Part shown: positions 14,201-20,423 of the stretch, in pieces
Layout: every line of letters begins with the position of its first letter
Numbering within the stretch: the stretch's first letter is position 1
Assembly: GCA_019119085.1 (NCBI GenBank)
Contig: DWXT01000102.1
Span: 1-24,869, forward strand
Direction: 5' to 3'
Source of the DNA: Flavonifractor avistercoris
GTDB taxonomy: Bacteria > Bacillota > Clostridia > Oscillospirales > Oscillospiraceae
Length of the DNA stretch: 24,869 nucleotides
Program-made: the position numbers and the translations under genes
Notes under the pieces: model-generated
Told to the model about the DNA's origin: nothing
What the model saw: only the letters and a program-made list of their open reading frames with translations
Database searches by the model: none

Positions 14201-15094
14201 GACGTTGGAGTACATCACGGGCACCTGGTAGTCGCCCAGGGTGCCGTTCTCAATCTTGGCAATCAGGGCGGTGGGATCGCTCTCGGCCTCGGCCTTGATC
14301 TCCTGCCACTTGTCCACCGCTGCCTCGCTCTTGGCGATGATCAGGTAGGGCATGTCCAGGCTCTCCATGCCGTTGTCGCCCTGGCTGGAGCCCATGGAGA
14401 ACTGCTCCACATACAGCCCGGTGTTCTCCGCGGCGAAGTCCACGATGGCGCCGATGTTCTCATAGAGCTCCTCCATGGTGTGGAAGCTGTCGTAGGGAGC
14501 CACCTTCACGCCCTCCACGGCGCCCAGGGTCTGGCCGTCCAGGGTGGCGGTCAGGTCGTACCAGCCGCACACGTCCAGATAGGCGCCGCCGTTGGAGTGG
14601 GGGGCGCTGGCGTCGGGGGTGCTCTCCCCGGTGGAGCGGTTGGTGGTGTAGAAGTAGATCCCGCTGTCAAAGGTGACGGTGAGATAGACCTGGCCGTTCT
14701 CGGTCACCGCGCCGGTGGTGACGTTGGAGAACAGGGGGGTCTCCCCGTCGGTGCACAGCCAGGTGTCCAGCGCGCCGCCGGCGGAGTGGTTGGGATAGAG
14801 CTCAGGATCCACATAGGGCTGGCTCTCGTCGTAGTCCAGAGACCAGACCACGCTTTCGGCGGCGGCCTGGGCCTCCGCCTCGGTCATGTCCACAGGGATT
14901 TTGGCCTCAAAGCTGCGGCCGGCGGTGAGGGAGATGGCGTCTGCGCCGCCGTCACCGGAGGTGTTGGTAAAGCTGGCTGCGGGCTCTGCGGCGGTGCCCT
15001 CCGCGGCGGAGGCGGGGATCACGCACAGGCTCACCAGCAACGCCAGCGCCGTCACCAGGGACAGCAGCCGGCCAAGGGACGTGTGTTTCTTCAT
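11252..15094 (-). CDS. Secreted M14-family metallocarboxypeptidase with three SLH domains
   Basis: A 1280-residue cell-surface protein. Residues 1-30 are a signal peptide (basic start, long hydrophobic core, cleavage near ASA-AEG). The M14 active site looks complete: zinc ligands His299 and Glu302 in HANE, substrate Arg438 in NRD, third ligand His467 in EFHG, catalytic Glu567 in YTVE. Residues about 1096-1275 hold three S-layer-homology repeats (YSDVAAGAWYADAV, FADVVADSWYGDAV, FASVSSWASEAV) that would anchor it to secondary wall polymer. About 500 residues between catalytic and SLH parts are unassigned. The start was placed at the ATG with AAAGG about 8 nt upstream. Role inferred as peptide trimming at the cell surface. 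It has its own promoter and terminator. Confidence 0.92.
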   Translation of the reverse strand: MKKHTSLGRLLSLVTALALLVSLCVIPASAAEGTAAEPAASFTNTSGDGGADAISLTAGRSFEAKIPVDMTEAEAQAAAESVVWSLDYDESQPYVDPELYPNHSAGGALDTWLCTDGETPLFSNVTTGAVTENGQVYLTVTFDSGIYFYTTNRSTGESTPDASAPHSNGGAYLDVCGWYDLTATLDGQTLGAVEGVKVAPYDSFHTMEELYENIGAIVDFAAENTGLYVEQFSMGSSQGDNGMESLDMPYLIIAKSEAAVDKWQEIKAEAESDPTALIAKIENGTLGDYQVPVMYSNVHANEVAASDGVLAFAWMLVEAAASESGTIDYDKLTGFTAEGEAELAAQMGPEGQEGSVAVPDLVADTATYLGYLKGENADGTTASVSTVVDLEQYYTIETETVDVDELLDDVFFIIVPEENVEGRTYVTRTSSGGFDLNRDNSFQTQAETQNMTRLIAEWNPVSFAEFHGRVQQFQCEPCDPPHEPNFEYDLLAEHLMAGGEALGIAAVANNDGHNSYVIPQRDYLTYTGETAADGSYQTQWLDPWDDMSTSYTPQYAMLHGTVSYTVEVPAYDEYMVQGLAYGQLGQSNYIAQNKESYLLNQTRIFERGVTNANSDAYELVGQWLTDQYDVEGAEADLFRPEYDGEGQNGNFYPECYIIPMDGANQSNLQAAAEMMVYLTRNGVTVNVTEDSFTYNGVEYPAGTMIVSMYQAKRSVANGVLYDGTVITEWPVLYSEGITAFNYTRGFDMVVCAEPAAYETIDAACGDGMDYADAQAYVETLTSAFSGVEGENVVLMNASEASTAAVNDLLRTGKAVSLITAGEYEGSFLVSYADWQSVCDDYLLTGVGVSAALSGLSAQPLSKAPVIYISGKPADNDSGFVKTSLVSGSYQYNYDRQAMELLGFTVTDNAAQADLIIGAAALDDQALAAVQAGTPYIGYGSNAMRSAVELFADGELVYETAGDSAMDALSYVTYPTDSLITASYVAEGDDVLYGYGAGYFAAIPEGAQVLVQLDSSKGLLEGFLPSTGDHYQDFLDDSIQAISYQGTGADGAQLDVVLFANTLTNKVHQRDEFNFISNAAWAAVLNGQAAEGPATGYSDVAAGAWYADAVAAVTEQGLMNGVTSTAFGPGVTTTRSMLVTTLYRMAGQPDLSDENLGYPFADVVADSWYGDAVYWARLNSVANGTSDSTFSPDGTLTREQAVTMLYNYANAQGYDTTQGGMAAQEYPDFASVSSWASEAVTWAVNTGVLTGTNAGTLNPQGSATRAELATMLVRFTAGLEG

Positions 15095-15128
15095 GCTCTT
15101 CACCTTTCTTCTTTCCACGCAAGTGAAT

Positions 15129-15152
15129 AATATTCGTATTTAAGCGAATATT
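15129..15152 (-). promoter_or_regulatory. Palindrome at the transcription start of the M14/SLH gene
   Basis: AATATTCG, 8 nt, CGAATATT lies just downstream of the -10 box. Its TTTAAGCGAA half resembles the TTTAGCGAA half-site of the XRE operator at 11150. It may be an operator or a 5' mRNA hairpin. Confidence 0.5.
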
Positions 15153-15162
15153 TATGTATGAA

Positions 15163-15191
15163 AGAATAGCACTCCGCGCCCCGGTTGTCAA
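15163..15191 (-). promoter_or_regulatory. Promoter of the M14/SLH gene
   Basis: Perfect -35 TTGACA (15186-15191), 17-nt spacer, -10 TATTCT (15163-15168) on the minus strand, directly after the terminator of the anti-sigma gene. Confidence 0.88.
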
Positions 15192-15192
15192 G

Positions 15193-15241
15193 AAAAAAAT
15201 TGCCAAATCCGGGCAGGCATTCCTGTCCGGATTCGGCAATT
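15193..15241 (-). terminator. Terminator of the sigma/anti-sigma operon
   Basis: A long stem (AATTGCC, mismatch, AATCCGG and an inner CAGG/CCTG) followed on the minus strand by seven T residues. It lies about 28 nt past the anti-sigma stop. Confidence 0.92.
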
Positions 15242-15269
15242 TATATTCATGTTCTGTCCGCTGCGGCGG

Positions 15270-16121
15270 TCAGGGGATGGGCACCTCGAACTTCAGCTGG
15301 CCCATGTAGCCGGGGGCCAGCTCATATTTCTCAAAGAGCACCACCGGGTTGCCCGCCTCATTGATATAGAAGGCCTGATCCTCGTCGATGGAGGTGAAGC
15401 CGGCCTCGTCGTGGAAGAAGGTGGCGTCGGGGTCGGCGGCCTCCCGGGCGGCGATGCCCTTCCTCACCGCGGCGTTGGCCAGCTCCACATAGTCGGGCCC
15501 CAGCATGTCCCGCAGGGTCAGCTCCCGCCCGGCCTCCAGGTCGATGTTATAGGTATACACCTCGGTGTAGGCGTTGGCCCGGGTCTCGGTCTCGGTGAGG
15601 ATGAAGGACAGATACTGGTCGTTCTGGCACTTGATCTCATAGTCCACGTCGATGATCACGGGGATGAACTCCGCCGCGTCGCCCCCCGTCTCCACGTAGG
15701 CGTCCCGGACAGACCGGGCCCGGTTCTCCGCCTCCTGGAGCACCTGCTCGATGCGGGTGCGGATCTCGGTGTTGATGCGCTGCTCCAGATCGGTGGACTC
15801 GGGCAGCTCCAGGGCGGGCATGCGCACGTCGATGAGCTGCTCCCGCTCGTCGATGGTGTACTGGCTGACGGTGAACACCCGGGCCAGTCCCCCCAGCACC
15901 GGCACATCGGACACCGCCCGGGCAAAGGTGGGGTTGGCGTTGACCAGCAGCATAAAGCAGGCGCAGGCGGCCAGGCCCCCGGTGAGGCCCCGCCGCAGGC
16001 CGCGGCCGGCCCGCCGCCGCCGCGAGCCTGTCCGGATGGCCGAGGCCACGGCAAAGGACAGCTCCTCCGGCACCGGGGTCTGCGCGTAGCGGGCCCTTGC
16101 CCGCTCCCATACGTTGTCCAT
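15270..16121 (-). CDS. RsiV-like membrane anti-sigma factor (DUF3298)
   Basis: A 283-residue single-pass protein. A cytoplasmic N-terminus (1-44, ending in a very basic GSRRRRAGRGLRR stretch) should bind the sigma factor. One membrane segment spans about 45-62. The NPTFARAVSDVPVLGGLARVF region (63-83) matches the juxtamembrane motif of RsgI/DUF4179-type proteins. The exterior ends with a DUF3298 domain (about 195-280; FYINEAGNPVVLFEKYELAP). B. subtilis RsiV has this exterior domain and senses lysozyme with it; whether this one does is unknown. The ATG has GGAGGAG 7 nt upstream and lies 1 nt past the sigma stop. A terminator follows. Confidence 0.87.
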   Translation of the reverse strand: MDNVWERARARYAQTPVPEELSFAVASAIRTGSRRRRAGRGLRRGLTGGLAACACFMLLVNANPTFARAVSDVPVLGGLARVFTVSQYTIDEREQLIDVRMPALELPESTDLEQRINTEIRTRIEQVLQEAENRARSVRDAYVETGGDAAEFIPVIIDVDYEIKCQNDQYLSFILTETETRANAYTEVYTYNIDLEAGRELTLRDMLGPDYVELANAAVRKGIAAREAADPDATFFHDEAGFTSIDEDQAFYINEAGNPVVLFEKYELAPGYMGQLKFEVPIP

Positions 16122-16122
16122 G

Positions 16123-16608
16123 TCAGCACTCCTCCCCCGTCAGCTCCCGCAGCTTCCGCAGGCTCTTGTACAGCCGGGACTTGACGGTGTTCAGATTGGT
16201 GGCGGTGACCCGGGCGATCTCCTCCAGCTTCATGTCCTCAAAGAACCGCAGGCGGATGATGGCCTGCTCCCGGGGCTCCAGCCGCTCGATGGCGTCGTAG
16301 AGATCCAGCCGCTCCGCCGGATCGCCCCGGGGATCGGCCGCCTCGGGCGCGGCGTCCTCCAGGGGCACCAGCCGCCGGGTGCGGCGGTAGTGGTTCATGC
16401 TCTCGTTGAGCAGGATGCGGTAGAACCAGGTCTTGATGTACTCCGGCCGGCGCACCGTGTCCGCCTTGGCCAGGGCCTTGACGATGCTCTCCTGCACCAC
16501 GTCCAGGGCGGCGTCCCGGTTTTTGACATAGCTGAACGCCAGGCGGTAAAAGTCCTCCTGGTGGGCCACGAGATAGTCGGTCAGCTGCTGGTAGACGGTC
16601 TGCTCCAA
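16123..16608 (-). CDS. ECF-type RNA polymerase sigma factor (SigV-like)
   Basis: A 161-residue sigma-70 family protein lacking regions 1 and 3. Region 2 covers about 19-80 (FYRLAFSYVKNRDAALDVVQ, WFYRILLNES). Region 4 covers about 105-155 (LEPREQAIIRLRFFEDMKLE, then TVKSRLYKSLRKL). The start is a TTG with AGGAAGGAG 10 nt upstream; no ATG or GTG fits, and the open upstream frame overlaps a terminator. It is followed by the RsiV-like anti-sigma with a 1-nt gap. An ECF-type promoter directly upstream suggests positive autoregulation, and the same motif precedes the thrE operon. Confidence 0.92.
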   Translation of the reverse strand: MEQTVYQQLTDYLVAHQEDFYRLAFSYVKNRDAALDVVQESIVKALAKADTVRRPEYIKTWFYRILLNESMNHYRRTRRLVPLEDAAPEAADPRGDPAERLDLYDAIERLEPREQAIIRLRFFEDMKLEEIARVTATNLNTVKSRLYKSLRKLRELTGEEC

Positions 16609-16641
16609 GGCCGGGGCGCTCCTTCCTGGTTCTGTATCTGA

Positions 16642-16668
16642 GACGCGGCAGCCGGGAAAAAAGTTGCC
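16642..16668 (-). promoter_or_regulatory. ECF-type promoter of the sigma operon
   Basis: Minus strand: GGCAAC (16663-16668) followed by a T run, 17-nt spacer, CGTC (16642-16645) then TCAGAT. This fits the AAC / CGTC pattern recognised by ECF sigma factors and matches 20193-20219 closely. Confidence 0.75.
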
Positions 16669-16677
16669 GGGCGGGTC

Positions 16678-16707
16678 AAAAAAAGTGCCGGCGCTGGCCG
16701 GCACTTT
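16678..16707 (-). terminator. Terminator of the thrE-to-DUF4358 operon
   Basis: Perfect 11-bp stem AAAGTGCCGGC with a 4-nt loop, ending in seven T residues on the minus strand, 17 nt past the DUF4358 stop. Confidence 0.95.
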
Positions 16708-16723
16708 GGGGGGATAATCTGGA

Positions 16724-17209
16724 TTACGCCGACAGGCCGTCGATGGCGGCCCGGGCCGCGTCGGCGTCGGCACACACCGCCAGCAGCACGGAGCTGCCCC
16801 GCTGCTCGAGGATGGCGCTGTCCAGCTTGGCCACCTCGTCGGGCTGGTAGCTCTCCAGGGCGGCCTTCTGGTCGGCCACCCGCTTCTCCAGCCCGTCCAT
16901 GGCGGCGGTGGCGGAGGTCTCATCGGCCATGACCAGCACGGCGATCTCCTCCGCGCCGGCGGACAGGGAGGTGTACACCGCGCAGTCGGTGATGTCGGCG
17001 GCGTCCACGCCGTACAGGGCGGCGGCCACGTCCGCGTCCACCGCCTCCAGGGTCTCGGTAAAGGCGCCGGAGTCCATCAGGGCCTGGGCGGCGGCGGCGG
17101 GGTCGAAGGCCCCGGCCGCCTGGCTGTCACCACTGTCACCGCCGCAGGCGGTGAGGGTCAGGCACAGGGTCAGCGCGGCGGGAATCAGCCGCATCAGCAT
17201 GGTTTTCAT
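16724..17209 (-). CDS. DUF4358-family lipoprotein
   Basis: A 161-residue predicted lipoprotein. Signal peptide with lipobox LTAC (Cys22), a Gly/Ser/Asp-rich linker, then an alpha/beta domain with the DUF4358 pattern (ALYGVDAADITDCAVYTS, then EEIAVLVMADETSA and GSSVLLAVCAD). The family is frequent in Clostridia; its function is not known to me. The ATG lies 6 nt after the SGNH hydrolase stop, with its AAGGAG inside the end of that gene, so translation is probably coupled. It is the last gene of the thrE operon. Confidence 0.85.
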   Translation of the reverse strand: MKTMLMRLIPAALTLCLTLTACGGDSGDSQAAGAFDPAAAAQALMDSGAFTETLEAVDADVAAALYGVDAADITDCAVYTSLSAGAEEIAVLVMADETSATAAMDGLEKRVADQKAALESYQPDEVAKLDSAILEQRGSSVLLAVCADADAARAAIDGLSA

Positions 17210-17215
17210 CTCTTT

Positions 17216-18133
17216 TTACGCTCCTTCCGCGGCGGTCTGTCCCGCCTCATATTCCTCCGGGGACACCGTGTGGTTCATCAGGTAGGCCAGCCACTTCTGG
17301 TACCAGGCCTTGGTGAAGTGCACCCCGTCCGCCGTAGCGTCGGCGGGGAGGATGCCGTTCTCATCGCTGAGGGCGGAGGCCACGTCCAGCAGGGCCACCT
17401 GGTGCTCCGTCGCCAGCTGGGGATAGATGGCGTTGTAGGCGGCCACCCGGTCGTTGTTCACGTAATAGGGCTGCTTGTACTCGGCGCACTTCTGGGGGTT
17501 CACCGGCACTAGGTTTTCCAGGTAGATGATGGCGCCGGGCTGGAGGGTCTTGACCGTATCCAGGAACTCCGAGAAGGCCTGGTGGTAGGCGTCGTCGTTG
17601 TAGTACCCCAGCTCATTGACCCCCAGGGAGATGTAGATCTTGGCGTACTGGGGGCCCTTCTCCAGGGCCTCCACCACCGTGTAGGTGCTTCCGTTGAGCT
17701 CCACAATCTTCCGCTCGTCCACCTCAAAGATGGTCAGGCCCTTGTAGCAGTAGAAGTCCGCCCCCTGGATGCCGCTGTACAGCCGCAGGCCGTCGGTGCG
17801 GGAGTCGCCGATGAACAGCGCGTCGGAGAAGTAGTCCATCTCCACCTCCTCGCTCTCCGGCACCGGCTGGGTGAAGTCCAGGGCGGGCACGGGGGTGGGG
17901 GTGGGCTCCGGCGTGGGGGTGGGCGTGGGGGTTGCCTCCGGCGTGGGGCTGGCGGAGGGGAGCGTGCGTGGCACCTCCGGGCTCTGGGCCCCGGCGGACT
18001 GGGCCGGGCCGCTACCCAGGGAGGGGATGATGATCAGGGCCAGGCACACCGCCGCCGCCGCGGCCAGCAGGGGGATGGGATTGCGGCGGCGGGGCCGCTT
18101 CTGGGCCCGCTTGGGTTGATAATTCGTGGGCAA
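17216..18133 (-). CDS. Membrane-anchored SGNH/GDSL-family hydrolase
   Basis: About 305 residues. A very basic N-terminus (KRAQKRPRRR) leads into one membrane segment, then a Pro/Thr-rich wall-spanning linker (TPTPTPTPEPTPTPVP), then an SGNH fold: block I FIGDSRTDG with nucleophile Ser, block III GVNE, and block V DGVHF with the Asp/His pair. Outward topology and linker suggest deacylation of a cell-envelope polymer, but the substrate is inferred only. A TTG start at 18133 has GAGG 8 nt upstream; GTG at 18142 is possible but lacks a spaced ribosome site. It lies 17 nt after the HAD gene. Confidence 0.87.
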   Translation of the reverse strand: MPTNYQPKRAQKRPRRRNPIPLLAAAAAVCLALIIIPSLGSGPAQSAGAQSPEVPRTLPSASPTPEATPTPTPTPEPTPTPVPALDFTQPVPESEEVEMDYFSDALFIGDSRTDGLRLYSGIQGADFYCYKGLTIFEVDERKIVELNGSTYTVVEALEKGPQYAKIYISLGVNELGYYNDDAYHQAFSEFLDTVKTLQPGAIIYLENLVPVNPQKCAEYKQPYYVNNDRVAAYNAIYPQLATEHQVALLDVASALSDENGILPADATADGVHFTKAWYQKWLAYLMNHTVSPEEYEAGQTAAEGA

Positions 18134-18150
18134 GTCGCACACCTCGTGTC

Positions 18151-18876
18151 TTATGTAATTTGTGTGGAAGCGTTCGTGTGGGGGCCGTCCCCCAGGATCA
18201 GCGCCCGGAGGGCGGGAAAGCCGTCCGCCTCCCAGGTGGGGACGACGGCCGGATCGCCGGGCAGGCGGCGGGGGTTGAACCAGGCCGTGTCCAGCCCGGC
18301 ATTTTTCCCGCCCTGGATGTCGGTGAGCAGGTTGTCCCCCACCATGAGCACCCGGGAGCGGTCGGGCTCCCCCAGGGCGCGGAGCACCGGGGCGAAGAAG
18401 GCGGGGTCGGGCTTGCTGGCCCCCACCTCCTCCGAGATGAACAGCCAGGGCACCACGTCCCGCAGGGGGGACGCCTCAAACCGGGCCCGCTGGGCCATGG
18501 CCACCCCGTTGGTGACGATGGCCAGGGTGCAGCAGGGGGCCAGCGCCCGGCACAGCTCCTCCGCCCCGGGCAGCAGGAAGGCCCCCTCCCCCAGGTGGGT
18601 CAGGTAGGCGTGGTTGACGGCGGCGGGGTCGCCGGAGCGGCCCAGGGCGCGGAGCAGCCGGGCAAACCGCTCCACCACCAGCCACTCCCGGGACACCTCC
18701 CCCCGGTCGAACTGGGCCCAGAGCGCCCGGTTGACGGCCAGGTAGGTCTCCTCCGTCTCCGGCGTGGCGGGCAGGCCGTACTCCGCCAGGGTGGTGCGGA
18801 GGGCCTCCGCCTCCGCCCGGTCAAAGTCAAACAGGGTGTTGTCCGCGTCAAAGAGCACATAGTCGTAGCGTGGCAT
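18151..18876 (-). CDS. HAD-superfamily hydrolase, YjjG-like
   Basis: A 241-residue cytoplasmic phosphatase. HAD motif I FDADNTLFDF (Asp10 nucleophile, Asp12), a helical cap, motif II VTNG (Thr122), motif III KPDP (Lys155), motif IV GDNLLTDI (Asp181, Asp186). The DADNTLFDF variant is characteristic of YjjG-type 5'-nucleotidases that remove non-canonical pyrimidine nucleotides. AAAGGAGG precedes the ATG. It follows thrE's second half by 12 nt. Confidence 0.92.
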   Translation of the reverse strand: MPRYDYVLFDADNTLFDFDRAEAEALRTTLAEYGLPATPETEETYLAVNRALWAQFDRGEVSREWLVVERFARLLRALGRSGDPAAVNHAYLTHLGEGAFLLPGAEELCRALAPCCTLAIVTNGVAMAQRARFEASPLRDVVPWLFISEEVGASKPDPAFFAPVLRALGEPDRSRVLMVGDNLLTDIQGGKNAGLDTAWFNPRRLPGDPAVVPTWEADGFPALRALILGDGPHTNASTQIT

Positions 18877-18888
18877 GGCAGCCTCCTT

Positions 18889-19347
18889 TCACCGCCGGGG
18901 TTCCCGGCGGCGGTAGCTGGTAAACAGCCGCACGGAGGAGGCCACCAGCAGCACCCCCACCGCCAGCGCCCCGGCCAGGCCCAGGGTGTGCATCAGCGTC
19001 TCCAGAAAGAGCTCCGTCTCCCCGTTGACGGCGTGCTCCATGGTGTAGTAGATGCCGCCGCCGGGCACCAGGGGAAACAGGGCCACCAGCAGGTAGCTGG
19101 TGACAGGGCACTTGCGCACCCGGGCCATCCCCTCCGACCAGGCTGAGATGACCAGGGCGGCAAAAAAGGACTGGATGATGTCGCTGTGTACCAGGGGGGC
19201 GGTGAGCAGGTAGCACAGCCATCCCAGCCCCCCGCCGCCGGCGCAGATGAGCATGCCCGCCGCGCCGTGGATGTTGAAGAGCAGGGAGAAGCCGATACAG
19301 GCCAGGAAGGCGTAGACGCAGGGCATAAAGTAGGTGACCGTCTCCAT
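18889..19347 (-). CDS. ThrE/YjjB-type exporter, C-terminal half (DUF3815)
   Basis: A 152-residue membrane protein with about five hydrophobic segments and the family landmarks HGAAGMLICAGGGGLGWL and LVPGGGIYYTM. It is the partner of the adjacent DUF1212 protein. Together they make the two-part version of the fused ThrE threonine/serine exporter of Corynebacterium; in E. coli the split pair YjjP/YjjB exports succinate. Substrate here is undetermined. Its ATG shares one base with the upstream stop (TGATG), so the halves are translationally coupled. Confidence 0.9.
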   Translation of the reverse strand: METVTYFMPCVYAFLACIGFSLLFNIHGAAGMLICAGGGGLGWLCYLLTAPLVHSDIIQSFFAALVISAWSEGMARVRKCPVTSYLLVALFPLVPGGGIYYTMEHAVNGETELFLETLMHTLGLAGALAVGVLLVASSVRLFTSYRRREPRR

Positions 19348-20141
19348 CACAGCGCCCCACCTCCCCCGATGAGCCCGGTGACGCCCAGGCCCAGGGCGGT
19401 GCCCAGGGCGATGGCCGCCCCGATGAGCAGGGCCTCCGCCCCCTTGCTGATGCCCGCCACCATGTCGCCGGCCATGATGTCCCGCATGGCGTTGGTGATG
19501 GCGATGCCGGGCACCAGGGCCATGAGGGCGCCGATGATGATCAGATCCCGGTGCGCCCCCAGGCCGGCGGCGGTGAGCAGCACCGCCGCCACGGCGGACA
19601 CCGCGGCCCCCGCGATGGTCTTGAAGAACTGGTTGGCGCCGAAGCGGGCCATCAGGGTGGAGCACAGGCCGATGACCACCCCGCACAGCCCGCCGCATAT
19701 CCCGTCCCGCCACGTGCCGCCGTAGAACAGGGAGAACATGCCGCAGCCCAGGAAGTGGGCCGCCAGCTGGACGGGGAGGGGGTAGACCACGTGGAGGCGA
19801 GCGATGGCCCGCATGCGCCTGAGCGCCTGGTCAAAGGGGGGCGTCTCCTGGCACAGGCGGCGGCACAGGCCGTTGTACTTCTCCAGCAGGTAGATGTCGG
19901 TGCCGTGGGGGGGCATGCGCCGGATCTGGGTCAGGGGCCGCCCCTCCGGGGAGATCAGGCTGACGATGATGCAGTTGGGGATGGCAAAGACCTCTCCCCG
20001 GGGCACGCCGTAGGCCTCCAGCAGGCGGTGAATGGACTCCTCCACCCGGTAGATCTCCGCGCCGCTCTCCATGAGGCGGTAGCCCATCTCACTGACCATG
20101 TCCAGCAGCTTGTTGTAGTCCAGCTCCAATCCGGCATGCAC
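19347..20141 (-). CDS. ThrE/YjjP-type exporter, N-terminal half (DUF1212)
   Basis: About 264 residues. The cytoplasmic N-terminal domain (MGYRLMESGAEIYRVEESI) is typical of DUF1212. About five membrane segments follow from about residue 120, including the signature ALVPGIAITNAMRDIMAGD. The start is taken as a GTG after AAAGGA; this site is tight and a nearby TTG is possible. The frame is open further upstream, through both promoters, but that part is not conserved. It heads an operon with the second exporter half, YjjG-like phosphatase, SGNH hydrolase and DUF4358 lipoprotein. Confidence 0.88.
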   Translation of the reverse strand: MHAGLELDYNKLLDMVSEMGYRLMESGAEIYRVEESIHRLLEAYGVPRGEVFAIPNCIIVSLISPEGRPLTQIRRMPPHGTDIYLLEKYNGLCRRLCQETPPFDQALRRMRAIARLHVVYPLPVQLAAHFLGCGMFSLFYGGTWRDGICGGLCGVVIGLCSTLMARFGANQFFKTIAGAAVSAVAAVLLTAAGLGAHRDLIIIGALMALVPGIAITNAMRDIMAGDMVAGISKGAEALLIGAAIALGTALGLGVTGLIGGGGAL

Positions 20142-20192
20142 CCGTCCTTTCGGAACCTCTGCCGCCGGGCGGGGCCGCCGCACCGATCTACA

Positions 20193-20219
20193 GACGGGGC
20201 GGCGGGGGGAAAAGTTGCG
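20193..20219 (-). promoter_or_regulatory. ECF-type promoter of the thrE operon
   Basis: Minus strand: CGCAAC (20214-20219) then TTTT, 17-nt spacer, CGTC (20193-20196) then TGTAGAT. Shares GCAACTTTT, spacing, CGTCT and AGAT with the promoter in front of the ECF sigma gene. Confidence 0.7.
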
Positions 20220-20281
20220 CCCCCCGGCGACAAATTTTGCGTTGTTTTTTTGGCACAGGGTGTCGAACCCTATACAGAGTA

Positions 20282-20310
20282 ATCCTATCACGAAATATCC
20301 CCGCTGTCCA
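20282..20310 (-). promoter_or_regulatory. Housekeeping-type promoter of the thrE operon
   Basis: Minus strand: TGGACA (20305-20310), 17-nt spacer, TAGGAT (20282-20287). Lies about 90 nt upstream of the ECF-type promoter, so the operon may have both basal and stress-induced transcription. Confidence 0.65.
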
Positions 20311-20375
20311 GAACAGACTTGTCCTTTTTTGCCGGGCCGCCGGGATGTGCCGGGCGCCCTCTTTGCCCTGGGGTG

Positions 20376-20408
20376 GGAGCGGCTTCCGCCGGTGGGCGGA
20401 GCCGCTCC
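20376..20408. terminator. Hairpin downstream of the glycosyltransferase gene
   Basis: GGAGCGGC and CCGCC pair with GGCGG and GCCGCTCC around a 4-nt loop, 15 nt past the glycosyltransferase stop. No T tract follows, so terminator function is uncertain. Confidence 0.5.
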
Positions 20409-20423
20409 GGAGGCCGCGGAGGG

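Noticed and set aside
11051..15130. A very long plus-strand open frame opposite the M14/SLH gene
   Set aside because: It mirrors the minus-strand gene, has low-complexity Gly/Val/His-rich translation, no ribosome site and no family signature. High GC makes such antisense frames common; the same applies to other plus-strand frames over the aro genes and at 22096-23595.
16609..16923. Longer N-terminus of the sigma factor
   Set aside because: The open frame crosses the DUF4358 coding region, a perfect terminator and the ECF promoter. The TTG after AGGAAGGAG is the sensible start.
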